64,000 nucleotides of DNA, from assembly GCA_008638375.1 (NCBI GenBank), contig CM018038.1, positions 28,370,753 through 28,434,752 on the forward strand, written 5' to 3'. A program made the translations under genes and the position numbers. The notes under the pieces were generated by a model that was given only the letters and a program-made list of their open reading frames with translations, was not told where the DNA came from and did not search any database. This DNA is from Nyssa sinensis (lineage: Eukaryota; Streptophyta; Magnoliopsida; Cornales; Nyssaceae). This document shows positions 47,744-58,996 of this stretch, piece by piece (position 1 is the first letter of the stretch; each line of letters starts with the position of its first letter).

Positions 47744-47803
47744 GTAACAAGCTTGAAAATGACACGCCACCAGAAACGCAAGATAGATGAGACACACGTG
47801 GAG
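47744..47803 (+). CDS. HAM1: HAM-type MYST histone acetyltransferase, exon 3
   Basis: A 60-base exon of exactly 20 codons with both boundaries in phase 0, starting VTSLKMTRHQKRKIDE and ending at a glutamate. It encodes the basic linker between the chromo-barrel and the MYST domain. Acceptor 'tttcag' ends at 47743 and donor GTATGT starts at 47804. The short intron before it (47419-47743) is 325 bp. Confidence 0.95.
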
Positions 47804-48703
47804 GTATGTACAAATTCAAATTGTTGTTGACTTTATTATTATTTTTATGTTGCATAAATTATTGTTATGAAAATTGGCTTATCAAAAATATTGTTATTAA
47901 AATTGTTGTTGTTGTTCTTATTATTATTAGTATCATCTTTATCATGTAGAGGACTGCAAAATCAACTTTTCTATATAATTATCAGTGGCTAACTTGCTAC
48001 TTCATATTATTATCTGTATCTCATTGTCATCATATTGTAGAGGATTGTAAACTCATCATTTCATTCTTCTGCTGGTTCATAATACTATTTTTGATTAAAA
48101 CAGGGATCTCATGTTGTTCAGATAGAAAGTTAAGGCTAGCTAGCCTAAAACAAGAGATAGGAAATGGACATACAAAGGATAGAGGTCAAAATAATAAAAA
48201 AAAGTCTTCCTCATTGGATAGTTAGGTTGCTTTGTTCCCCTTGCATGAACAATAAGACATTTAGATAGAGGCTATTGTAGAAACTAATTTATGTTCAAGG
48301 CTAGTCATTTTTTTCTTTTCAACTTCTGCACTTGTTAGTTTGTTTATCAAAATTCTATAGAATGAACTATGGAAGATTGGCACTTGGGTTCCTTGTTAAT
48401 GCATTGATCACACCACATCAACAATATCAACTCGTCATTGAGGTGATTGGGTTTTTTTTTGTCCTGGACTAGCGATGTATATTAGTTTTAGCACCTTATC
48501 GACACCCAACACCACATGTTCCTTGCAGGTTCTGCATCATTTACCAATAAAGAATTCAGGATATCTGGTGGTCCTTGGTTAATTCTTGTGAAGAGGGGCT
48601 ACTGAGTCTACTGTATATACTATATACTTTCCTTGGAACATGATCGTTCCTTGTTATCTCACTTTCTAGCTCTTGGTAGAAATCTAATAAAAAATTTGTA
48701 AGT
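47804..48703 (+). other. HAM intron 3, left part
   Basis: Non-coding. Contains short direct repeats around 'catgtagaggactgcaaa'/'attgtagaggattgtaaa' (47945 and 48036) and T-rich stretches. Confidence 0.5.
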
Positions 48704-48717
48704 GGGAACAAAAAATC

Positions 48718-48866
48718 TTTTTTTTTTTTGATAGGTAAATCTCTCTCTCTCTCTCTCACGTGCGCGCATGCTGCTCACACACATACTTTACCTCTTAAAG
48801 GGACTTGAACTCTCAACCTCCCACATGGGGAGTTGGAGGTACCAAGCAAGCTAGAGCATATTGGTT
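48718..48866 (-). mobile_element. tRNA-derived SINE in HAM intron 3
   Basis: On the minus strand a head with box A-like TAGCTTGCTTGG and box B-like AGTTCAAGTCC is followed by a short body, a (GA)n tract and a poly(A) tail (poly-T at 48718-48729 on plus). It is flanked by direct repeats GGGAACAAAAAATC (48704-48717) and GGGAACAAAAGATC (48867-48880), 13 of 14 matching, as left by LINE-machinery insertion. At 149 bp it is a full-length-sized plant SINE. The family was not identified. Confidence 0.8.
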
Positions 48867-49119
48867 GGGAACAAAAGATCATATTTCCAAGCAATGATTA
48901 TCCCTGTATTGGAATGTGAAACATCTATTTTAGGTGACTGATTTATGGTAATATATCAGCCATTGTTTGCTGGATTCTACATTAGAGTTACATGTAATCA
49001 ACATCTTATATGATTTGTGGAATTGTGCATAATCCATTGTTGACTTATGTATGCAAAATGTGTTTGACCGACCTCCAAGTTGGAGTATCCTACTTCACGC
49101 AATTCATGTTCTTTCATGG

Positions 49120-49600
49120 ACTCTGATACGAATGCTAGTTGTTAGACACAGACACGTTCGGACACGTGAAAAAATATTGTCCAATTTTTCTGAATTTCAG
49201 ACATGTTCCGAACACGTTACAAACATGTTAAGGGCACATTTTTTGGATTTTTTCTGCCCATTTCCTCCTTTTCTCCTCTTCTTCTCCACTTTATATATAT
49301 AAGTTAACAAATTTATTTTGAAACTTGGATCATGAATGTTGATGATTAAATGAAGAAGTTCTTGAAGTTTTATTTAATGACTTTACTATTTTGATATACT
49401 AATAATATTGTCCACGACTTATGTATTTTTATGCTAATTTTGATTGAAATAATATTAGGTTTTATTATATGGTCATATAAAAAATATATATTCAATGTGT
49501 CCCTGACATATCCGTATCCTACTTTTTTAAAAAATGTAGTGTCCGTGTCGTGTCGTATTTGTGTTTCATGTTTATCCATGCTTCTTAGGGTGTAGGTGTG
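49120..49600. other. Possible inverted-repeat element with GGACACG motifs
   Basis: The left side has 'gacacagacacgttcggacacg', and the right side, on the other strand, has 'acgacacgacacggacac'. The arrangement hints at a decayed TIR element, but ends and target duplication were not found. Confidence 0.3.
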
Positions 49601-49623
49601 CTTCTAAATGTCATATTTGTTAA

Positions 49624-49774
49624 CCTCCAGGCACCAGCTGTTAGCCTGGGTGGTCTCTCTTGCAAGTCTGTGACCCACAAAAAGTGAGGTGCAAGGATCA
49701 ATTCCCAATTGGAGCATGGGTGCTTCATGCTTGTGTATTACTTAATCAAAAGGAAAAGAAAAACTTGCCATATT
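49624..49774 (+). mobile_element. Probable second tRNA-derived SINE in HAM intron 3
   Basis: Box A-like TAGCCTGGGTGG (about 49643) and box B-like GGATCAATTCC (about 49696) in the right order and spacing, ending in an A-rich tail (49748-49763). The flanks TGTCATATTTGTT and TGCCATATTTTTC could be a decayed target duplication. Confidence 0.5.
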
Positions 49775-50446
49775 TTTCTAATCCCTATGTCTTGGGACAT
49801 AGGAAGACAACTGTATTGTCGCAAGGTTCATTTTCTTTCCTTATGTAACAAATAAGTGATAAGAAGTACTTCAGGCAATTTGTTCCTCTTTTGTTGTTCA
49901 TTGTGCCTGTTCCCTTTGTTGGACATTTATTTTTGGTGGCTATTTGATCTCATGCACATCAAGCAGTTATCCTAGACCCTTACCTGTGTCTTCTTGTGGT
50001 TGTGTTAGGTTACTTCACAATCTGTGAAGTGTCTGTATAACATAGATTTGATCAGCTGTAGCAATAAAAATATATTTGGTATCAAGGTTTTTCGTCCAAT
50101 TTGAGAGGAAACTATTATGTCAATGAGAAGTTTTACAAGAACTGGGACCTATAAGTGTCAGATTGGTTATCATTTTACTTTGGAAAACGGTCATCATTAT
50201 GCATATAAATGCTCTCTCTCTCTCACTCACTCACTCACTCACACACACACACCTATCCAAGTGAACTAGATATAATACTATAAGTAGAATAGAATAAAAA
50301 ATCATCTGACAATTTCATGTTAATAATTGATATGTAGGTTCAACTGTTCAAGCCATTTTTTTTGATTCCTTTCCATGTTTTTCTTCTAAAAGCGTTTTGA
50401 GATTTCAGAAAAATGTTCTCAAGATTTTTTCCCCCTTGATATATAG

Positions 50447-50656
50447 GGCCATGAGGAGCTTGATGCTGCTAGCTTGCGTGAACATGAAGAATTCACGAAA
50501 GTTAAAAATATAGCAACCATAGAACTTGGAAGATACGAGATTGAGACATGGTACTTCTCTCCCTTTCCACCAGAATACAATGACTCTTTGAAGCTGTACT
50601 TTTGTGAGTTTTGCCTCAATTTCATGAAGCGCAAAGAACAGCTTCAGAGGCATATG
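50447..50656 (+). CDS. HAM1: HAM-type MYST histone acetyltransferase, exon 4 (gene continues beyond the window)
   Basis: 210 bases, 70 codons in phase 0, starting GHEELDAASLREHEEF. It contains the start of the MYST domain (YEIETWYFSPFPPEYN) and the first ligands of its C2HC zinc finger (CEFC, then H in LQRHM). The last cysteine must come from the next exon. Acceptor 'atatag' ends at 50446 and donor GTGAGC starts at 50657. No continuation (the 'CDLKHPPGDE'-type segment of orthologs) was found in the remaining 13.3 kb, so intron 4 exceeds the window and the acetyl-CoA-binding core lies outside it. About half of the usual 440-450-residue protein is present. No stop or frameshift is seen in the four exons. 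Confidence 0.96.
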
Positions 50657-51770
50657 GTGAGCTTTGCCTCAAATTTTTCTAGTTTGCCTTGCTTTATAAC
50701 AATTTGGATTTTGGCATGGGATTCTTGTATAGAGGAAAAAGGTTTGATAATTACATTATTGATCCTGTAGTACATCAGTTTTTGCACTGGAGCTCTAGTT
50801 GGAACTCAAATATTCAATGCTCACATCTGAAGTTACCTTATGTGCTTGAGAATTTTAAATGCTTCTTTTCATTGCTACCTGTGATATCTTTTTATTTATT
50901 TATTTATTTTTCTTGGATAGGAGCCACCTATCTTATCTTACGTGATACTTATTTGCTACCTGTAAGTCATTCATTATATGGTATAGAGCCTCTATATTAA
51001 GCTTGCGAGTGAACCTGGGAAAATTTTTTGTTTGACTACTTTGCTAAAATGAATTTGCTGCGTAATTATTATTATTTTTTGATTAGAAATGTGTCAAAAA
51101 AAGCACTAAATGCAGGGTACATGCGAAGTATACACTATAACTCTCATTCCATCAAACTCATATTTTCCATGAAATCTACAAAAATGGATTGATGTACAAA
51201 AGCACTGCGTAATCCAAAACTATAACAGCAATATCAATATAGAGATCAGCTTCTCTTTTCCTTCAAAAGTCCTACCATTCCTTTCCTTGCATACATACCA
51301 CAGGAGGCATAGGGGTGTAGGATCCCACGCCTCCCGTCCCCTTTTGTGCCAACCACGCCCCCACCACCCCTTGATCTACTCAAAAGTAGATCTCGGCTTC
51401 ACCCTTGACAGCCCAACCCCTTGAATTCAGTTGTGCAACTGAATTCAAATTTGAATATGATAGTGTTGGCTTGTGGTCCTGCCCAACTTGAAACCATGAT
51501 AATCTATGGTTTTCATCGTTCTAGACATTTTTTATATTGTTATATTAGACATCTTATTGCAATCAGGTTGGTTTCAGATGGACTCCATAATCTATGGAGT
51601 ATTGGGCTTACCCAGCCATGGTTTTGGGAAGTGTTTGATCTGTCCCATTGCCAGCTCTAGTCTCTAGGAGAGTCGGCTTAGGATTGTGGCAATTTATATG
51701 TAGGCCTAGGCCATGTCATGAATATTATTCCTTCATAGGGTGGCTTGGTCTCTGGTGGAGGAAAGAATAC
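50657..51770 (+). other. HAM intron 4, first part
   Basis: Non-coding. A C-rich stretch at 51320-51420 is followed by two perfect hairpins (51373-51392 and 51421-51448). No gene. Confidence 0.5.
51421..51448. repeat. Perfect inverted repeat, 13-bp arms
   Basis: TTGAATTCAGTTG, a 2-base spacer, then its exact reverse complement. An 8-bp-arm hairpin (GATCTACT/AGTAGATC) lies at 51373-51392, 28 bp upstream. Confidence 0.9.
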
Positions 51771-52180
51771 GAGAATCTGAACTTTCTTATATATATATAT
51801 CTATATTTGCGTATGTACAATAATTATATAAATCAGTACATACTTCATTTCATCTCTTTCTTATCCTACTTAACATACATTATAATACATACATTTCTAT
51901 ATATAGAATTCATTTCCAAGTTACTACGTCATGTCCCAAAACACATATCAATCTCATTTACATATCCCAAGAAATATACGAATTTCATATTACATGATTA
52001 ACAAAAATAATGGAGAATACATCAAGTAAGCCCAAAAGGAAGAGGCACATCAAACCTATCAACATATACTCCTCAAGACGCGGGATACTTCCCGGTACTT
52101 GCATCTGGTAGGGGTCAGTACCCCAGTAGGATAACTAAAACAAACGAAACATGAATGTTGCATAAAAGTGTATGTTTGTG

Positions 52181-52411
52181 TGTGGAAATCCCGGATAATT
52201 AAGAGGGATTTAATTTTGAATGTGATTATGATTTAGAGAAGATTATGGTAGGAGATTTAGGTTGATTAGGTAACACATTTTTTATTTCCTTTTTTTCCTT
52301 GGTTTTCTTTTCTCTACCGTTTCTATATTTCAATTCTCACTGTATATATATAGTCATTGTATGTAACACAACAGATAATATAGAATGAGAATTTGATTCA
52401 TATTGTCTTCA
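52181..52411 (+). repeat. Copia 5' LTR
   Basis: Starts TGTGGAAATC and ends TTGTCTTCA, followed directly by the primer-binding site. Differs from the 3' LTR at about two positions. Confidence 0.95.
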
Positions 52412-52424
52412 TGGTATCAGAGCA
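52412..52424 (+). other. Copia primer-binding site (initiator Met tRNA)
   Basis: TGGTATCAGAGCA immediately follows the 5' LTR, the usual plant copia primer site. Confidence 0.95.
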
Positions 52425-52449
52425 GGGATACGAAAAACCCTAGCACAAT

Positions 52450-54299
52450 ATGGCCGCCAGCCATGAATCTACCCAGTCGGTAACTCAGGAAGGAGAGTCA
52501 GAGACCATCACTTCCATGAGTTCGACTTGTAGCAATTGAGAATCCCTCATTCCATCTCACCATAGAGAAATTGAATGGAAAGAATTACCGAGAATGGGCT
52601 CAATCCATCAAGCTGGTTATTGACGGCAGAGGCAAATTGGGATTCCTGACTAGGCGAGATCAAGCAACCTCCCTCCAGTGACGCAACAACTCTCCAAAAA
52701 TGGCGTTCCGAGAATTCATTCATCACCTCATGCTTGATCAACTCCATGAGACCAACCATCGGCAGAACTTACATGTTCCTCCCGACTGCCAAAGACGTTT
52801 GGGACGCTGTGAGAGAGACGTACTCAGATGCCGGAGATGCGTCACAGGTCTTCGAACTCAAAACAAGGCTATGGCAGTTGAAACAGGGAGATCGGGAAGT
52901 CACAGAATTTTACACCGAGATGCTTGGACTGTGGCAAGAACTTGATCTCAGTTGCGGTGAAGACTGGGAGTGCACGGGTGATAGTGTTCGATTCCAGAAA
53001 CGAATGGAAGCCGAGAGGGTGTTCGAATTTCTGGCAGGGCTGAATCGCGACCTCGATGATGTTCGCAGCAGAGTCCTGGGTCGACGACCACTTCCCTCCA
53101 TCCGTGAAGTCTTCGCCGAGGTGCGACGGGAAGAACAGAGACGGAAGGTGATGTTGAAGGAGAAAGCAGAGACAGGATTTGAGGGCTCTGCCCTTGCGAG
53201 TCGAGGGATGGGGACGAATGGCAGATCTGGTTCACGGTCGAGTCTCATCTCTGAGGGAGAAGATGTTGTATCGCGTGGGTTGTCCAACGGGTCGAGACAG
53301 ACCCATATACCTGGCGGATTGGATGCTCTTATAAGCCGTGGGCTTCATGGGTCTTATAATGGATCCGGCCCAAATCATGGATCCGGCCCAAATCATGGAT
53401 CTGGCCCAAAACAAAATAAACGTCCCTTTTGTGAGCATTGTAGAAAATCGGGCCACACCAAAGATACCTGTTGGACCTTACATGGCAAGCCTGCAGATTG
53501 GAAGCCCAGACAGTCCAATAAATCTCATGGATACCAAGCCTCTACTGAACAGTCCTTTAGTGGGGGTTTTAATCCCGAGCAACTTGAGAAACTTTATGCT
53601 CTGTTTTTGACCTTTCAAACCTCGGGTCAGTCCTGTAATCAACTGCCATCGGGTTCCTTAGCCCACAAAGGTACTTTTTTGTCAGCCCTTAGTTCCACTT
53701 TAAATCATACTCCCTGGATTATTGACTCAGGTGCATCTGATCATATGACTGATGCTCATCATTTATTCACTACATATTCACCTTGTGCTGGTAATTTGAA
53801 AATAAAAATTGCAGATGATACTTTATGCCCAGTAGCTGGCAAGGGGAGTATCCGTATCTCTGAATTTATTACTTTGGAGTCGGTTCTTCATGTTCCTAAT
53901 CTTTCTTGCAATTTGTTATCTATTAGTCAGCTAACCAAACAATCTCATTGCTCAGCTCTTTTTTTGTCTTCTCATTGTGTCTTTCAGGATCTATCATCGG
54001 GGAAGACGATTGGCAGTGCTAAGGAATGCGAGGGACTCTACTACTTTGATGATGTTCCCATGAATAAACAGTGTCATCCTCCTCTTTGTAATTCTGCATT
54101 TAGTCCTAGGGATAGTGATCTTTTGTTATGGCATAAACGAATGGGTCACCCTAGTTTTCAATATTTAAAACAGTTGTTTCCATCACTTTGTTTGAATAAA
54201 ATTCCTTTAGATTTACAATGTGAAGTTTGTGAACTCGCAAACATCATCGTACTTGTTTTCCCACATCTTCTTATAAACCATCACTGCCTTTTACCCTAA
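52450..54299 (+). pseudogene. Copia Gag, zinc knuckle, protease and pre-integrase domain, frameshifted
   Basis: The ATG at 52450 (MAASHESTQS) starts Gag, but the frame is lost near 52536 and again near 52651. It then stays open to 54299; that frame has no ATG start of its own at 52734, where the codon is TTG. Motifs in order: the Gag helix region with DVWDAVRETYSD and WQLKQG, the CCHC knuckle C-x2-C-x4-H-x4-C (CEHC..H..C) near 53431-53472, protease DSGASDHMT near 53726, and the pre-integrase WHKRMGHPS near 54130. After CEVCELA, about 54240, the frame shifts again just before the 1.8-kb insertion. A short in-frame repeat, NHGSGP, lies near 53375-53410. Confidence 0.9.
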
Positions 54300-54319
54300 T
54301 ACACAGTGATCTTTGGGGC

Positions 54320-56110
54320 TGATTACGCCCAAAGAATAACGCGGTAGTTGTAGTGTAGCTTTGGGGTGTCGATTCCACAGGGAGACTAAATTAAAAGAAT
54401 AATAAATAGAATTTCTGAAACTACAGAAAGTATTAAACGGTTAACGAGAAAATAAAAATATATAAAAATGATCTGTGAATGAAAATTAAGAATTAAACAA
54501 ATTGACTAATGGAAGAAAATATTCAAAATTGACGAACAGTGGAGTGTCGGGAATCCCTTGCACATATATGGTATTTCAATTATTTTTAATTCACAGATAA
54601 CTCAATTGAGAAATTAAATTCTAAAAATCTCAATCGGAAGATTTAAAATTATGCATTAAAATTAGACTGAAAATAACCCTTTAAAAAAATCATTCAACAC
54701 TTTTAAATCTCTCAAATTAATATTCACATTGAAAAAACCCAACGACGACAATATACCGAACGAGCAATATTGCAGCAAAGAATTGAATCAATATAAATAT
54801 TTAATTGTTCCAAAAATAATCAAAACATTAATCCACTCAATAGAAAAAGCATGACTGAATCTATAAACGGACTAAAACCTTTAATTATTCGGACAATAAA
54901 ATCTAACAATAATTTATGAATGATCAACGAAGGATTTAACAAATTAAAACCATGTACAAGAATCAAAATAAATTAAAATAACCATCTATGGTGCAAAGTA
55001 ATCCCTAACCCCACTTGAAAATTTAGTTACCCATGTACAGGATGGATAACGTAAATTTTACGGAGAAAAATCGAGCCATGGAGTAGCTGCGGCTTCTTCT
55101 ACTCTGCTCAACTCCTGCGCCGCACACTGCTTTGTATTTCTCTTCTTTTCTCCCTGTGCACAGCCGCCGCAGCCCTCTCTGTATTTTTCTTTTTTTGTTC
55201 TCCACAAGCCGCCGTCCAGTTTTCTTCAATTTCCTGCGCCCTAATAGCCCTCCTGCCCCAAGCCTTAGCCGCCCCACTCTAGCGCCTAGGCCAGGCCTAT
55301 TAACCCGTCTTCAATCCTCCCTGTTGCGCCTGGGCGCCCAAGGCCCAAGCCTTGCCAATCCTTTTATTTCCTTGTTTCTGCGCAGGGACTGGGCCCTACC
55401 TCAGCCACTTTTGACTTCAATTGATCTCATTTCTTTCCTTTTAAACTTGGTCAGCCGTCCAAGCCCCCCCTTTTAATTCTTTTTATTTCTTCTTTTCCAG
55501 CCGCATATGCACACAGCCGCAATGTTCAAGCCCATTTTTCTATTGGATAATGATGGAATCTCGATTCGAGTTCTTCACGAAAGTTGTAGTCCCGGATGAG
55601 TAGATAATTTTAGGCTCAAGAAGCATCTGATTTGAGCTTCAGAAGCTCAAGTTATGGCCTCTTCAAGTTGGCTGGACGGAGAGGTTCATAGCAGCTTTCC
55701 AGGCCTGCCTTTGAAATAATGTTTGGAGGCCCAAACGAACTCCGATTTCTGCAAACCAGACCTTTTTGAAAAGCTCAAGACGTCCTCTAAATATTTCATG
55801 AGGACCGTTTTCTCATTCTAAAACTTTAACGCCATCCAAATCTCAATTGAAACTCAATGGTCGAATCTGCCAAAAAGTCAAAAATAGTTCCAAAAATATT
55901 AAGTATAAAGCGCAATTGCAAACTAACTCTCGCCAACAAAAAATGCAATATTTGAGATTTAAAATATTATAAAATAATGCTCAAATATATCTTACTGTAA
56001 ATAGAAATTAAATTTAATAAAATCAATTGAAGCCCAACATTTCTATTCATATTTCTAGCAATTTAAATCAAATAATGGGACATTTAGAGTGCACTTTTGC
56101 GCACTCATCA
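54320..56110. mobile_element. LTR-like insertion (1.8 kb) within the copia pol region
   Basis: Starts TGATTACGCCC and ends CACTCATCA (TGAT..ATCA ends). Flanked by the perfect 5-bp duplication GGGGC (54315-54319 and 56111-56115). No primer-binding site, polypurine tract or protein domain, so a solo LTR is likely. The family was not recognised. A 114-residue frame at 55132-55476 is proline/leucine-rich and looks fortuitous. This is the youngest layer of the stack at this site. Confidence 0.8.
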
Positions 56111-57257
56111 GGGGCCCTTCACGAATATCTAATCGAACCCACAAAAAATGGTTTATAACATTTATTGATGATCATTCTCGTCTCTGTTGGGTACTTCTAC
56201 TAAAAGACAAATCTGAGGTTCCCTTGGTATTCATGAATTTCTACAACATGATTTTCACCCAATTTTACACCAAAATCCAGATTCTTCGCACTGATAATGC
56301 CACAGAATATTTCAATTCTTCCTTAAGCCCTTACTTTCAAGACAAAGGTATTATTCATCAGAGTTCCTGTGTTCAAACCCCCCAACAAAATGGGGTTGCT
56401 GAAAGAAAAAACCGACATATTCTTAAGATAGCTCATGCCTTAATGTTTACCTCTCACATGAAAAAATATTTTTGGGGTGATGCCATCCTGACTGCTGCCT
56501 TTCTCATCAATCGAATGCCTAGTCGAGTTCTCTCATTTCCAACTCCTCTCCAAAAATTCCAGGAGAACTTTCCTAATTCTCGCGTCATTTCCTTTCTTCC
56601 TCTCCGTGTCTTTGGGTCCACAGTGTTTGTCCACATTCACGCTTCCCAACGTACCAAATTGGATCCTAGAGCTATCAAATGTGTCTTTTTTGGCTATTCC
56701 GCTACTCAAAAGGGTTACAAATGTTATGATCCTCTCTCACAGAAGTTATATGTTAGTCGGGATGTCACATTTTTTGAGCATACTCCCTACTACTCGCTTC
56801 AGGGGGGGTCCTTGAGAGAAGCTCAACATTCTGATATAGACTTTGATATGGCTATCTTTGAGTCTATCCCTCACAGTACACCTCCTCCTTCCTTGTCCAA
56901 CACAGAAGGAATCTTGAACTCAGGGGGAGATGTAGAAAAACAAAAAGGCAGGGAGACACTTGTTTATTCAAGGAGACCAAAATCAAAGACTGATGAGACC
57001 TTCACATCCGAAGCACCAAAAGAGTCAGAACCGATGATAGCTCCGCATCCTTATGAGCCAAAATCCAATCTTGACCAGGTAACAAATCTTGATGATCTAC
57101 CTATTGCTCTTCGAAAACAACCTCGTTCATGTACTTCTCATCCTATTTCAAAATTTGTCTCCTACAAAGCTCTTTCAGCCAAATGTCGTGCTTTTACTTC
57201 TAACCTTGACAGGATCCAGATTCCTAAGAATATCCAAGAGGCTTTGGGCATTCCAGA
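56111..57257 (+). pseudogene. Copia integrase
   Basis: Catalytic core of the copia integrase, continuing from the far side of the insertion. The acidic triad is visible: D in FIDDHSR (about 56166), D in LRTDNATEY (about 56292) and E in QQNGVAERKNR (about 56402). Then come the conserved RVFGSTVFVH and KCVFFGYSATQKGY segments and a variable linker towards reverse transcriptase. The frame ends at a TAA at 57271-57273 after a frameshift near 57258. The upstream part of the frame (56089-56110) belongs to the inserted element. Confidence 0.9.
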
Positions 57258-57780
57258 ATGGAGGAAGCAGTAATGGAAGAAATCAGAGCATTGGAAAAAA
57301 ATGAAACTTGGGAAGTAATGTCTTTACCAAAAGGGAAGAAGCCAGTAGGCTGTAAGTGGGTATTCACAGTGAAGTACAAGGCGGATGGTACAGTGGAACG
57401 ATACAAAGCTCGCCTAGTTGCAAAAGGGTTCACTCAGACAGTATGGTATTGACTACACCAAGACATTTGCACACGTGGCAAAGCTGAACACTATACGGGT
57501 ACTCTTGTCCTTGGCAGCAAATCTGGATTGGCCACTCCACCAATTCGACATCAAGAATGCTTTTCTAAATGGTGAACTGGAAGAAGAAGTGTTCATGACG
57601 CTACCTCCAGGAGTTTACAAGGAAAGGGGATGAAACCAGAGTATGTAAATTGAAGGAAATCCCTATATGGACTTAAACAATCACCAAGGGCATGGTTTGA
57701 TAGATTCGCAAAAGTGATGAAGAATCAAGGATATAAGCAAGGACAGTCAGATCATACGATGTTCATCAAACAATCCAATA
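57258..57780 (+). pseudogene. Copia reverse transcriptase, N-terminal half, multiply frameshifted
   Basis: Reverse transcriptase fingers and palm in at least three frames. 57258-57440 has KPVGCKWVFTVKYKADGTV and KARLVAKGFTQT, then a one-base gain near 57441. 57442-57633 has the GIDYTKTFAHVAKLNTIR and QFDIKNAFLNGELEEEVFM motifs. Further frame changes at 57630-57780 cross the LYGLKQSPRAWFDRF region. Confidence 0.88.
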
Positions 57781-58758
57781 ATGGAAGCAAGGACCATTCT
57801 GATTGTATATGTTGATGACATCATTCTTACTGGAGATAACACAGGAGAGATAGAAAGATTGAAGAAGGTCTTAGCCACAGAATTTGAGGTTAAAGACCTA
57901 GGTCAATTGCGATACTTTCTGGGAATGGAAGTGGCAAGGTCAAAGAAAGGAATTAGTGTATCTCAGAGAAAGTATGTTCTCGACCTGTTGACTGAAATTG
58001 GGATGCTTGGTTGCAAGCCGAGCGATACTCCGATCGAGGCAGGAAAGAGAATGGAAGACGCTGGAAAACCAGTAGATAGAGAAAGATATCAGAGACTAGC
58101 AGGTAGATTGATATACCTGTCTCACACCAGACCTGACATTGCTTTTGTTGTGAGTGTGATCAGTCAACATATGCATTCACCAAAGGAAGGTCACCTAGAA
58201 GCAGTATATAAGATTCTCAGATATCTGAAAGGCTCTCCAGGGCGAGGTTTATTCTTTAAGAAAGGTGACAGTAAAAAGGTGGAAATTTATACAGATGCAG
58301 ATTGGGCAGGATCTGTAGAAGATAGAAGGTCTACCACAGGCTACTGTACCTATGTTTGGGGAAACCTAGTAACATGGAGGAGTAAGAAGCAGAATGTGGT
58401 AGCCAGAAGTAGTGCTGTAGCTGAATTCAGAGCTGTTGCACAAGGGATGTGTGAAGGGTTGTGGTTACAGAAGCTCTTAGAGGAACTACACATCACAATA
58501 GAGCTTCCCATCAAACACTACTGTGACAACAAAGCCGCTATCAGCATTTCCCATAATCCGGTCCAGCACGACAGGACGAAACACATAGAAGTTGATAGGC
58601 ATTTTATAAAGGAGAAAATTGAGAAAGGGACAGTTTGCATGACTTACATCCCTACAAGGGAACAATTAGCAGATATATTCACTAAGGGTCTACAGAGGTC
58701 CAGCTTTGAAGATTTTATCTGCAAGTTGGACATGATCAACATCTATGACCCAACTTGA
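57781..58758 (+). CDS. Copia reverse transcriptase C-terminal half and RNase H (open fragment)
   Basis: 325 open residues with the YVDD catalytic box at about residue 11, LGQLRYFLGMEVARS, the SHTRPDIAFVVSVISQHM helix and a full RNase H: DADWAGSVEDRRSTTGY, TWRSKKQNVVARSSAVAEF, CDNKAAISISHNPVQHDRTKHIEVD and the C-terminal QLADIFTKGL. It ends with TGA at 58756-58758, overlapping the polypurine tract. The sequence upstream is frameshifted, so this is a fragment and not an independent gene, although its own frame is intact. Confidence 0.9.
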   Translation: MEARTILIVYVDDIILTGDNTGEIERLKKVLATEFEVKDLGQLRYFLGMEVARSKKGISVSQRKYVLDLLTEIGMLGCKPSDTPIEAGKRMEDAGKPVDRERYQRLAGRLIYLSHTRPDIAFVVSVISQHMHSPKEGHLEAVYKILRYLKGSPGRGLFFKKGDSKKVEIYTDADWAGSVEDRRSTTGYCTYVWGNLVTWRSKKQNVVARSSAVAEFRAVAQGMCEGLWLQKLLEELHITIELPIKHYCDNKAAISISHNPVQHDRTKHIEVDRHFIKEKIEKGTVCMTYIPTREQLADIFTKGLQRSSFEDFICKLDMINIYDPT

Positions 58759-58765
58759 GGGGGAG
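58757..58765 (+). other. Copia polypurine tract
   Basis: GAGGGGGAG directly before the 3' LTR. Confidence 0.9.
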
Positions 58766-58996
58766 TGTGGAAATTCCGGATAATTAAGAGGGATTTAATT
58801 TTGAATGTGATTATGATTTAGAGAAGATTATGGTAGGAGATTTAGGTTGATTAGGTAACACATTTTTTATTTCCTTTTTTTCCTTGGTTTCCTTTTCTCT
58901 ACCGTTTCTATATTTCAATTCTCACTGTATATATATAGTCATTGTATGTAACACAACAGATAATATAGAATGAGAATTTGATTCATATTGTCTTCA
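58766..58996 (+). repeat. Copia 3' LTR
   Basis: 231 bp, starting TGTGGAAATT and ending TTGTCTTCA, followed by TTGTG target duplication. Confidence 0.95.

Larger units (their letters stand above)
52181..58996 (+). mobile_element. Ty1/copia LTR retrotransposon, structurally complete but inactive
   Basis: Identical-length 231-bp LTRs (52181-52411 and 58766-58996) differ at only about two bases and are flanked by the target duplication TTGTG (52176-52180 and 58997-59001). The interior has the initiator-Met primer-binding site, gag, zinc knuckle, protease, integrase, reverse transcriptase, RNase H (copia order) and a polypurine tract. It is broken by several frameshifts and a 1.8-kb insertion at 54320-56110. 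The sequence style suggests the Ale/Retrofit lineage, an inference. It lies in HAM intron 4, inside another LTR-like insertion, in the same direction as the gene. Confidence 0.93.

Noticed and set aside
52700..52945. 81-residue frame with several cysteines in copia gag
   Set aside because: It is an out-of-frame shadow of Gag.
55132..55476. 114-residue frame inside the copia-nested insertion
   Set aside because: Proline/leucine/serine-rich with no domain, in a likely solo LTR.
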